Assembly (NCBI GenBank): GCA_009869945.1 | Contig: WIXG01000387.1 | Span: forward strand, 1-64,000 | Direction of reading: 5' to 3' | Length of the DNA: 64,000 nt | Source: Mesaphorura yosii | Taxonomy: Eukaryota > Arthropoda > Collembola > Poduromorpha > Tullbergiidae | Shown: positions 56,248 to 64,000 of the stretch, one piece after another | Numbering within the stretch: the first letter of the stretch is position 1 | Layout of the letters: each line of letters begins with the position of its first letter | Program-made: the position numbers and the translations under genes | Notes under the pieces: generated by a model | The model's input: the letters and a program-made list of their open reading frames with translations, nothing else | Told to the model about the DNA's origin: nothing | Database searches by the model: none

Positions 56248-57015
56248 CTAAGACTCAATCAATACTTTCCAAATCCAACTCTTGAAGACTCCAAGACGAG
56301 TGAAGATCCTGTTGCTCCTGTTGAAAAATTAAGCCACCACCACTGTCTCCATTGCAAAAATATGCGCTAACGCTTTTTCTACCGACACAGAGCTGAGAAG
56401 TGGACGGAAGAACGTTGCTGACTTCATGACACTCAGCTGGCGACTTGTAAATCTGATGTAGGCGCGAATGTTTTCTTATCTAAGCTGAACCCAAGAACAG
56501 TCCCAACGCTTTCCACACGTGTCTGCTCTCTCTGAATTAACTCATTGAAAAGCCCGACTCTTGAATGCATACCGGATGAAAGAATGTCAAGTGCGACTCG
56601 GTTGTCGTCGATGATAACGTCCATGGATGCTCTCAATTTGAACAGAGCGATGTCTGCCTCGAGGCTTCGGGCGTTATAATTTTCATGTATGTGAATCGAG
56701 ACAATTGTTCGAACTTGTGTGTGGGAGTTGTGGCGAAACTTGGACGACATTGGACGAAGGACGGCTAGAAGAAATGATGGCTCTGGAAACACTGTGTCCA
56801 AATGTGTCACACAGTGGGCAGCTGTGAGAAGAGCATTTTGAGCTATGAGCGTTGCTCCACAAATTTAACGAGGCTAATGTTTCATATCCACCAATGAATT
56901 TTAAAATGGCTGGGTTCCATGGCCAATCCTCATAAGCATTTCTGCCGCCATTGACTCGAGTTCCGTACAAAATCCATGCACTCAAGTTTCTCTTGCAGGA
57001 TTTGTTGTTGAGACG
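56248..57015 (-). pseudogene. Trypsin-like serine protease (S1), broken
   Basis: All catalytic landmarks survive but in different frames. Frame 1: CGRLNNKSCKRN, then the activation site GTRVNGGRNAYEDWPW and ILKFIGGYETLASLN (to about 56868). Frame 2: ICGATLIAQNALLTAAHCV (catalytic His) and NARSLEADIALFKL (catalytic Asp), to a stop at 56433. Frame 3: KSPAECHEVSN, FCNGDSGGGLIF (catalytic Ser), then a jump to RIFTRLGVFKSWIWKV, the usual C-terminal helix, with a loss of about 35 residues between. At least three frame breaks and a deletion show a decayed secreted protease with a CLIP- or propeptide-bearing ancestor possible. Its 5' end touches the 5' end of the IR on the other strand. Confidence 0.75.
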
Positions 57016-57116
57016 GCCACAACTCCGTGAGCACTTTGGAGTCGCAGAGGCCGACTGTGGCGCTCTCTTCCAAATTCCGTCTGGAGCACAAACACGCAGA
57101 CATAATAATTTTTCTG

Positions 57117-59039
57117 ATGGGCGGGACGCATCAGACCCGCTTCGAAAACGGTGGCGGCTCCTCACAGCTGACGTACCTTCTGAGTACGAACACGTACGTG
57201 AATGAGGGGCCAACTATCGTGATTTTTATCCCGAAAGCCGCCGCCGACGCGAGTGTCGCCTCGAAGCTGGAGACGTACGAACATCTTCATTGGATCCGTC
57301 AATTTCAGGCTACGTGCCTGGAAGTGACGCTGGGCAACCACAGCAACGACAGCGACAACGATGTAGCAGCCATCAGCTTAATCCGAACCCACCTCATCGA
57401 ATTCCATCCCATCTCACCTCATTTCTTTTCGGCGCACGATTGGCGGGAGAACTTGAATCGCTTGTGGCATTCTGCGTACAGAAACCGGGCGGAATTTCCT
57501 GCAGGCGTTTACACGGAAGTGGAGACCATCCGCGCCTTCGATCCGTCTCTGCAGCAGCCGGGGGTTGACTGGATCAGGGCGCTGCAAACCTCCGGAGAAG
57601 GCGGCCGCATTCCTTCTGCATTATCGAATTCTGAGTGCCTGCAGCTGGAGCTGCTGTCACGGTTCAACTTCACAGGCGCCAGTGCCCGGGCCGGCACTTT
57701 CACAGCCGGCAACGCCATGCAGCGCGTGTTTGGCGTGCTCGGCCTGGCGTACGGGACACACATCTTGGGGGACGACCTCGAAGAGTTTGGCATGGGCAAA
57801 GCAGAGATACTCTCGCTGGACGTCCGCCCATATCGTTTCGTGGTCGTTCTGGACCGGGGCTACATTTCCGAAGTGAACCTTCTCGCGCTGTTCATGTCGA
57901 TGGACTGGCAGGCGTGGACCCTCACCGGTCTCTCCGTACTCGAGACCACTGCGCTGATGGTTCTGTTCTTTCAGCATCAACATCCGAGGTCCAGCACCCG
58001 CCCGCGCCTGAGCCCGGCTCGGGCTAGCGCCAGCGGAGCTTTGAAGCTCGCTCGCCGAGTTCGCGAGCAGTTCATTTCTGTCCTCGGAACCCTGCCGAGT
58101 CAGGGTATAAACACCGAGCCGAGCTCCGCGCTCGGGTTCCGAGTCGGGTTTGGCACCTGGCTTCTCGCAACGGTCGTCATCTGCAACGGCTACTCGGGCG
58201 TGTTGACCTCGCTCATGACCACGCCCATAGTGCCGCCCTATCCCACCTCACTTCGCGACCTTGAAGCAAGTTCTCTGCAAATAATCACAATCGGCTGCAT
58301 TCTCGTCGTGCACGCTAACGGGTTGACCAACTTCGCCCCCAAGTGGCCTATCGTTCCGGAGGGGGCGCCGGCGTGGGTGCGCCGTGTCCGCGCCTCCACG
58401 GGGCACTTCGCCCTGGAGCACCCTGAAGTTTACAGTGAAACCATAACCCTGGACCGATTCTTTGACCCGGCGCGGGCAGCGGCAGGACGAGAAATACCGA
58501 GGAACTTTGCTCTTCTGGAGTACAGATACGAGACAAAGCTCGACTATGCAAAGCACGTCATGGGCACGGAGAAGCTCGTCCCTTTCGTGGGCGCAGCCGA
58601 CCCTTTCGTCGAAGCCGTGATAATCACCGTCTCCGCCAATTACTTGGCCCGACTCACGAAGCAGAGCACCCGCGGATTTCTCGAATCGGGCATTTACGAC
58701 CGTTGGTACGAAGCAAGGACGAACAAGGAGCAAATCGGTGTTCGACAGTTGCGGAAGCTTTATTACCCTGGGCGGCGGGACGAACAAATTGTGGGCCCCG
58801 TCCTCTTCCAACTACCGCCACCACCTCCGCCGCCAAAGAAAGGGTCAATGCAGCTATACCGCATTCCTTTTACGATCTACGGAACTGTGATCGTATTCAC
58901 CGTGCTCGTCTTCATCACGGAAGTGTTCCCCACGGCCGTGTGCATCGCACATTTTGTCAATCTGCTGAACTTCTTACAAGCGTCTACTGTTTGTGTTGGC
59001 AATTACACTCTTCATTCAATACGATACACGAAAAAGTAG
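57117..59039 (+). CDS. Divergent ionotropic receptor (IR); 5' end uncertain
   Basis: From the first ATG at 57117 the frame gives 640 residues; it is open for 30 more codons upstream without an ATG, and no signal peptide is visible, so an upstream exon is missing or the gene is 5'-truncated where it meets the protease relic. The IR layout is clear: long extracellular N-region; M1 WTLTGLSVLETTALMVLFF; a pore-side segment; M3 FGTWLLATVVICNGYSGVLTSLMTTP, whose YSGVLTSLM end is the IR/iGluR M3 signature; the S2 lobe with VPEGAPAWVRRV and GFLESGIYDRWYE; and M4 IPFTIYGTVIVFTVLVFI. A run of nine prolines sits before M4. The gene is intronless after 57117. The ligand is unknown. Confidence 0.8.
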   Translation: MGGTHQTRFENGGGSSQLTYLLSTNTYVNEGPTIVIFIPKAAADASVASKLETYEHLHWIRQFQATCLEVTLGNHSNDSDNDVAAISLIRTHLIEFHPISPHFFSAHDWRENLNRLWHSAYRNRAEFPAGVYTEVETIRAFDPSLQQPGVDWIRALQTSGEGGRIPSALSNSECLQLELLSRFNFTGASARAGTFTAGNAMQRVFGVLGLAYGTHILGDDLEEFGMGKAEILSLDVRPYRFVVVLDRGYISEVNLLALFMSMDWQAWTLTGLSVLETTALMVLFFQHQHPRSSTRPRLSPARASASGALKLARRVREQFISVLGTLPSQGINTEPSSALGFRVGFGTWLLATVVICNGYSGVLTSLMTTPIVPPYPTSLRDLEASSLQIITIGCILVVHANGLTNFAPKWPIVPEGAPAWVRRVRASTGHFALEHPEVYSETITLDRFFDPARAAAGREIPRNFALLEYRYETKLDYAKHVMGTEKLVPFVGAADPFVEAVIITVSANYLARLTKQSTRGFLESGIYDRWYEARTNKEQIGVRQLRKLYYPGRRDEQIVGPVLFQLPPPPPPPKKGSMQLYRIPFTIYGTVIVFTVLVFITEVFPTAVCIAHFVNLLNFLQASTVCVGNYTLHSIRYTKK

Positions 59040-59600
59040 GAAGGAGCGCAACAGCACCGCTGCTTCGTTCTGGTGCTGCTGTTACTTTCGGGTTCGAGCT
59101 ACAGTGTTCAAGACACACGCCAGGACTCGTCAAGTCAGTATTTAAAAACATGAGAACCGGGAAGTCTGCAATCAGTATCCGTTTTTTGGCGAAATTCTGA
59201 ACCAGCGAAACACAGTCGTCGAAAAGTGGTAATGGAGTTTTTACGCATCATGCTGGCAATTGTTGTCATCTCGCTGGCATGGGGTTGAGCCAGGCGGAGG
59301 AGGTACGTTATCTGTCCGCTAGACAGGACAGATTTGGTTCTACTTTGCTTCCCGTTCTTTCGATCTACACAAGTGAAGCCTACTTCTGGCGACTTGGTGT
59401 TTGCTCAAGACCTCATTAATCAGATGTCCAGGTCGATGTCACTCTACGACGAAATCCAGATGGGCCGAGGCTAGCAGCAGTCACCGTACGCATACCTTCA
59501 GAGAGTTGAAATCTTCAAGTCCTGTTTGTTATTGAAGAAATTGCTAAATAAATACGTACACGTACAATTTTGCTCCCTGTCGATTTCTATATTGAAAGCC
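59040..59600. other. Intergenic with a short exon-like relic
   Basis: An ATG at 59232 opens a leader-like MEFLRIMLAIVVISLAWG and then a TGA; 59373-59474 reads KPTSGDLVFAQDLINQMSRS to a TAG. The latter pattern loosely recalls the GAIN region of adhesion GPCRs. Both are too short to call. Confidence 0.2.
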
Positions 59601-60932
59601 TCAAAAGGCTACGAGCAGAGAGCAGACGTTCTCGAGAATAAAAGAGAACATAGCGAGGAAGAGCGCCCTCCTGCGGAGCGGAAACATGTTGCCGACCCAC
59701 ATTTCGATGGGGTGGAGTGTCCGGAACCAAATTTGATCGTGGGTCGAAAGGGCGGCGCCGGCACTTCGCATGTACGACACTGGGAAGGCCACGGCCGCCT
59801 CGCGGACGTCCATCGCCAGGTGGATGCAAATCTGAATCGCGAACGTGAAGCCGGTGCCCTCCGTGCCGATGACTAGCAAGTACAGTGGGCTGAGGGTCGC
59901 CCCGAAGCGGATGACGATGTAGAAGGAGCCGATGACAAATGCCGTGCCCGCAGTAAACATCCCGGCGATGATCGGAGCGCCGGCGTCCATCGAAATGCTA
60001 TGAAGGGCCTGAAGGGCGCGATACCGCTGTTGTTGCTGACGGGGGCGGCGCCGGCCCACGGCCGCGCCTACGCATTTTCGTTCGCCAGGGCGCCATTCGA
60101 GCTCGCGCAGGGAGTCGAGGAGCAGAGCGGCGTACGCTATATAAGAATGGGCGTAGCAGAGGATGAGAATCATCTCGAACGTGATCCAGTACCAAACCCC
60201 GACGCTCACGGCGACGTTTCCCGGAACGGAGTCCGTCTGGAACATTTGGAACATGAGGTTGTTCTGGAGCAGGTAAAATAGGCCGAGGGCAAGCACGGCG
60301 GGCGCCCAGACGGAGATGACGAGCAAGCACAGCATCATGACGGTCACGCCCTCGATGCTCTGGCCAGACTGGTGGCCGCCTCCACGCGCGCCTTCTGGCG
60401 CGGTCCAATCAGGAGCCGCCGCGCACTTGTCCTCGAAGTCCATGCACATTTTGCGGATTCGCTGGAGCATCGACCGCAGTTTTGTGTGGTACACCCAGGC
60501 GTACGATTGCAGGCCGCACGTGTACAGGAGCCAGCAGATCATGTTGATGGAGTTGAAGAGCTCGGCGTGGAACACGGCGAGTGGGCAGTGCGCTAGGAAA
60601 TGCACGGTAAAGGCTATCATGGCGAGCTTCCCGGCGAGGCAGACGCAGGTCCCGATTCTGTAAAATGTGAACTGGGTGGCGGTGGCGGTGGCGGGGGTCG
60701 CCACCGCAGTCGCAGTGGCTGCGGCGGCTAGCTGATAAGGGAAGATGAAGGCGTACATGTACTTTCCTGCCGTGAACGGGGCCTCCCACGCCCAGAGAAT
60801 GAAGCGGGCGGCAGTCAGCTGGTCGATCGAGTGGCGGCCACTTCGAAGGACCTGCAGCAGGCTGATGGCGCAAGCGAGGAGTAGCCGCCAGGCGGCGGCT
60901 GCGGATGGGCCGCCTCCGCGTGCGCTTTCCAT
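59601..60932 (-). CDS. Gustatory-type seven-helix receptor, intronless
   Basis: The ATG at 60932 gives 443 residues in one exon. Hydrophobic segments include WRLLLACAISLLQVL, YMYAFIFPYQLAAAA, VCLAGKLAMIAFTVHFLAHC, MMLCLLVISVWAPAVLALGL, YWITFEMILILCYAHSYIAY, IIAGMFTAGTAFVIGSFYIV and a final FSFILENVCSLLVAF, the pattern of an insect chemoreceptor. An Ala/Thr-rich loop (AAAATATAVATPATATATQ) and a basic loop with polyglutamine (RRRPRQQQQRYR) are unusual. The C-terminal LHPIEMWVGNMFPLRRR matches the receptor at 38.2-39.4 kb. GC-rich, unlike the AT-rich receptors earlier in the window. It lies about 420 bases from the next receptor on the same strand. Confidence 0.72.
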   Translation of the reverse strand: MESARGGGPSAAAAWRLLLACAISLLQVLRSGRHSIDQLTAARFILWAWEAPFTAGKYMYAFIFPYQLAAAATATAVATPATATATQFTFYRIGTCVCLAGKLAMIAFTVHFLAHCPLAVFHAELFNSINMICWLLYTCGLQSYAWVYHTKLRSMLQRIRKMCMDFEDKCAAAPDWTAPEGARGGGHQSGQSIEGVTVMMLCLLVISVWAPAVLALGLFYLLQNNLMFQMFQTDSVPGNVAVSVGVWYWITFEMILILCYAHSYIAYAALLLDSLRELEWRPGERKCVGAAVGRRRPRQQQQRYRALQALHSISMDAGAPIIAGMFTAGTAFVIGSFYIVIRFGATLSPLYLLVIGTEGTGFTFAIQICIHLAMDVREAAVAFPVSYMRSAGAALSTHDQIWFRTLHPIEMWVGNMFPLRRRALFLAMFSFILENVCSLLVAF

Positions 60933-61347
60933 GCTTGCTCCTGATTCTAAAGTGAAAATTTTTTTCCAGAGGACGAAATTTGTCGCTGTCAACTTGAGAA
61001 CTTGATTAATGCTGCATGTTTACGATTTAAAAACGCTGAAGGTCGAGGTCGTCGTCGTGATCGATTTTAATTTGTCGACTTGTTTTGCGTGTGTATCGGC
61101 TTTCGTGTTATGTGTCCTTGTTCTCGCTCCTTTCCACCTTTCACGCAATCTTTAAATGGGAAATTTTCCGCAATGCAAGTGATACAGATCCATGTTCGGT
61201 GAATAGTTAAGAACTTTTGATTACCTTCGCCAATTTCTGTTTTTGGCAGCGGCATGCGGAAAGTAGTGCAGTCTGCTTCTAAGCTTTTGACCTTGACATT
61301 GGCCCCGTCGATTACGGTGAGCAGTGTTTCAATTATGAAGTGACGAA

Positions 61348-62782
61348 TCACAAATTGCTGGCGCAGCCCAGTCTGGAGGTTTGTTCCGTAATTTTGAGCG
61401 AAAACACAAACAAGACGAGGTTCAGTGCGCTGCTGGCGAACTGAAATATAAAAGAAACCGACGTTTCAATAAAAATGAAGTGTCGGAGAGCCTTGCCAGG
61501 AATTCTACCGATGGAAGGATGGCGTAGTCCACGTCCAGCACGTCGCAGGCCCTCAGATGCCAATCCCACGCTAGGACGTAGTCCGCCAGCGTTTTGAGCG
61601 ACCTCTCGCGAGATGTAATGGCGTTCGCAGTGGGCGTGGCCCAGTTTTTGCGTTGGCGTCGGCAGTCCGCGACTGTGGCGGTGGCTGCCGCTGCTTCAGA
61701 TTTTAGATTCCGCTTAAGAAAAGCGGCTTTGAGATTTCGCTTTGTGCTGGCCATCTGCAAAAACGTACGTGCGCGAGAGTAGAAAACGCAAAAAAATGAA
61801 ACTTCACTAGCGGCAATTTCAAAATTTTGGCTTCGCTTACCGTATCTTTCAGGAACTGCCCGACATGCGCGACGAGAAAGAGATAAAGATACTGCACGAT
61901 TGAAGTGACCCCGGAGCTCAGCGCTTCCGCCACATTTCCCGCCATTAAGTGTACGATTGCCTTGTACGTGTTGATGACTGTGTCCATTCCGATCCCGAAA
62001 AGATTCAGGAGGATGATCGGCCCTGCACTTTCGGCATACAGTGTGCAGAGAGATTGAAACGCCACGAATCTGCCGCCAAACTGCTCCAAATCGCTGGAAA
62101 CAGCGGAGGACTCGGATTTCGTTGTCGTCGACATTGCTGATGCTGAGCCAGCGAGCTCGGCCATCATCAGCGTGTAGTGCGCCGCCAGTTGGAGGCCAGC
62201 CATCAGCACGAGCCTGGCGGTGAAGTGAAACGCCACCAGCACGGCGAGTCGGATGAACACAAAGCCGAGAGTGAGGGCGGGCTCGCCCCCGGGCACGTAT
62301 TCGGGAAAATCAACCACCATGACGACGATTTCGTTCGCAGCCACCAGCGGAAAGTAAAGCAGAGTGACCGCCAGTGTCCACTTTGATAATTTGGGGGCAG
62401 TGACGGGGGCATCAATTTTGGCGGTTAGCTGCCGATGCAGCCGCAGCAGGCGGCTTCCCCGCACCACGTAGAATATTCGGACGAGGAATTCTGTAACGGG
62501 CCAGGCGAGGGTCAGCGTGCTCTCGATCATGACCTCCGACAGCGTCAACACGCGCTGGTCTTCTTCGTACAGAATCGAGATGAAATGCACTGCGAGGCCA
62601 AACTGAAGCGCAATCAAGCAGGCTTGGTATAAAAATCCAAATCCGATCGCTAATCTCTTCAGGTAGCTGGAGGCCGTGGGCGCAGGCTCCTGCTTGAAGC
62701 GAATGTAGCCGAACACCTTCGCATTGAAGAGCGACACGGACGAGATTCTGCTCAGCAAGAGATTCACTCCCTCCGCCTCCAT
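61348..62782 (-). CDS. Gustatory-type seven-helix receptor, three exons
   Basis: Exons 61841-62782, 61509-61754 and 61348-61440 join in phase 0 to 426 residues. Exon 1 holds most helices, for example LAIGFGFLYQACLIALQFGL, LAVTLLYFPLVAANEIVVMV, FVFIRLAVLVAFHFTARLVL and YLYLFLVAHVGQFL. Exon 2 is the intracellular loop with a basic, Ala-rich stretch and then the gustatory-receptor hallmark before TM7 (LRACDVLDVDYAILPS), and exon 3 is TM7, ALNLVLFVFSLK. Short 3' exons around TM7 are a known trait of arthropod gustatory receptor genes. Donors GTAAGC and GTAGAA, acceptors TTTGCAG and ATTTCAG. It forms a tandem pair with the receptor at 59.6-60.9 kb, though sequence similarity is low. Confidence 0.75.
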
Positions 62783-63323
62783 TTTGAACTTTAGTTCCGA
62801 ATTCACGGGCAACGTGGGTTAAATTGCTTTCTTGTCTCGAGCCATGTGCCGCCATGAAATCGAAATTCGACCCTGCCTTTGTCATGCTTGATCCCTTGCT
62901 AATTTGATGTAAACTTATCATTGCTCACAACGTGTGCGTTAGCGTGATCAAAATGTGACATTCGATGTGTGGCCTTTGGCTACCCGCGGCTGCGACGGCA
63001 GGTGACATAAAAAATTTATGAGCAGTGAGCACCTGGTCGCTGAGGAATGCCAACGTCAGAGCAAACAAACACCAGCGAGCAGTGACCAGCTGGACTCTTA
63101 TTTTCCTGATACGCGTTGCACTTCAATTAAATCACACTTTACTAAAGTCCGTTGGGTAGCATTAGCACTTATTGATTGATGGATTGACAGCTGAAGTTAA
63201 ATTCACGGCCACCGGGCCGGCACAAAATCAAAATTTCGAAGGTTTTAAATACGGCTTGACGCTCGTATCATGGAATTACTCCAGTTTATAGTTTACACGT
63301 AATTGCAACCGTGCAAATTCAGA
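62783..63323. promoter_or_regulatory. Divergent intergenic promoter region
   Basis: Non-coding DNA between the minus-strand receptor and the plus-strand alpha-glucosidase. GTTTTAAATACGG (about 63241-63253) is a TATA-like site about 75 bases before the glucosidase ATG. Confidence 0.3.
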
Positions 63324-64000
63324 ATGCGTGCAATCGGACAAAGGCCGTGGCTCTGGGCAGCCGTCGCCTTGATCAGCTTCACCATCCCGGCGCGGGGTCA
63401 GTCTTGCGTCCCGCCCGAGCAGCGCGTCGACTGCCACCCCGACAAGGAGCCTGCCCCCACCGAAGCCCGTTGCCTGAGTCGAGGCTGTCTCTGGTGCCCC
63501 GGCGGCGGCGACGGCGTGCCGTCGTGCATCACGCGTCCCGATTACGGCTACCACATGGACTCCCTTCAGGTCGAAGACAACGGCTACCGCGTCCTCCTCT
63601 CCCGGGCGAGCACCGACTCCTCATATTTCGGCGGTGATTTCGACCTCCTCACGGCGACCTTCACGTACGAGTCGGACTACCGCCTTCGAATTCGCATCGC
63701 CCCCGAAGACGCAGACGGGCAGCCCCGCTACGAAGTGCCGATCACCATCAACCCTCCAGTGAGGGCCCCCTCCGCCGACGTACAGTACACTGTCGACTTT
63801 GCCAACTCGCCCGCCTTTGGCTTCCAAGTCAAGCGCCGGGCCACAGATCGCGTGATCTTCGATACCGCCGCCCTCGGCGGCTTCACGTTTGCCGACCAAT
63901 TCATTCAACTTACCATCAAACTCCCATCGGAGAACGCGTACGGCATCGGAGAGAACGAGCAACACTCCTACAGACAGAATTTCTCTTCCGGCGAAGTGTA
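63324..64000 (+). CDS. GH31 alpha-glucosidase (maltase / sucrase-isomaltase type), 5' part
   Basis: GH31 enzymes release glucose from maltose and related alpha-glucosides. The ATG at 63324 begins a signal peptide (RPWLWAAVALISFTIPARG). A P-type trefoil domain follows (CVPPEQRVDCHPD ... EARCLSRGCLWCP), the usual N-terminal module of lysosomal alpha-glucosidase and intestinal maltases. Next is the N-terminal beta-sandwich (galactose-mutarotase-like) domain, with YRLRIRIAPEDADGQPRYEV, FGFQVKRRATDRVIFDT, FADQFIQLTIKLPSENAYGI and GENEQHSYR at the window edge. The catalytic barrel with its Asp nucleophile lies beyond base 64000. The frame is open without an intron for all 225 codons seen. Confidence 0.92.
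   Translation, partial: MRAIGQRPWLWAAVALISFTIPARGQSCVPPEQRVDCHPDKEPAPTEARCLSRGCLWCPGGGDGVPSCITRPDYGYHMDSLQVEDNGYRVLLSRASTDSSYFGGDFDLLTATFTYESDYRLRIRIAPEDADGQPRYEVPITINPPVRAPSADVQYTVDFANSPAFGFQVKRRATDRVIFDTAALGGFTFADQFIQLTIKLPSENAYGIGENEQHSYRQNFSSGEV

Noticed and set aside
1..64000. tRNA or rRNA genes
   Set aside because: I looked for the T-arm consensus GTTCGAxxC with paired flanks on both strands and saw no cloverleaf; the matches found lie in coding or AT-rich DNA.

Overview
This is a eukaryotic window, almost certainly from an arthropod. Genes are split by short GT-AG introns (mostly 60-80 bases), core promoters carry TATA boxes and in one case a TCAGT initiator, poly(A) signals lie close behind stop codons, and the content is animal and hexapod-like: transcription factor AP-2, divergent ionotropic receptors (IRs), gustatory-type seven-helix receptors, a JHBP/takeout-like protein, an AA15 lytic polysaccharide monooxygenase, a MOXD1-type copper monooxygenase, GH31 alpha-glucosidase. 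A berberine-bridge-enzyme-like flavoprotein and several intronless secreted enzymes make a springtail (Collembola) my best guess; that is inference.

Layout. 0-3.3 kb: a small Cys-rich secreted protein (+) convergent with a short prolyl-4-hydroxylase alpha gene (-), the two sharing a palindromic poly(A) signal, then an unresolved ORF-rich stretch. 3.6-8.6 kb: a complete five-exon AP-2 gene (-), followed by about 10.8 kb with no gene that I read as its upstream regulatory DNA. 19.4-28.7 kb: a small secreted ORF, a broken IR, a prohormone-like precursor, a broken copy of an unidentified protein, an eight-exon serine hydrolase with one internal TGA, an intronless secreted kelch protein, a zinc-finger relic, and a GMC oxidoreductase relic cut off beside a MULE transposase fragment. 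29.7-39.4 kb: intronless IR, AA15 LPMO, MOXD1-like gene, gustatory-type receptor. 40.5-45.2 kb: a second broken copy of the unidentified protein, two related genes for His/Cys-rich secreted peptides flanking a TA-bounded MITE, and a Tc1/mariner transposase N-terminal fragment. 45.5-50.0 kb: BBE-like oxidase and a JHBP-like gene carrying a LINE reverse-transcriptase fragment in its intron. 50.65-55.8 kb: a twelve-exon gene. 56.2-64 kb: a broken trypsin-like protease, an IR, two gustatory-type receptors and the start of a GH31 alpha-glucosidase.

Most striking result: the 50.65-55.8 kb gene joins, in one unbroken reading frame over 12 exons with all splice phases consistent (1427 residues), a CLCA-type ectodomain (metalloprotease-like region without its HExxH, VWA-like region, C-terminal CLCA repeats), one membrane helix and an intracellular receptor-type tyrosine kinase. 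I know of no described receptor with this architecture. Second: two neighbouring precursors share a C-terminal peptide with the pattern HCHDxYSDGHxHVR directly after a Lys-Arg-Gln site, perhaps a metal-binding peptide family.

All exon models were made by eye from splice signals, frame and family resemblance; no alignment or expression data were available.
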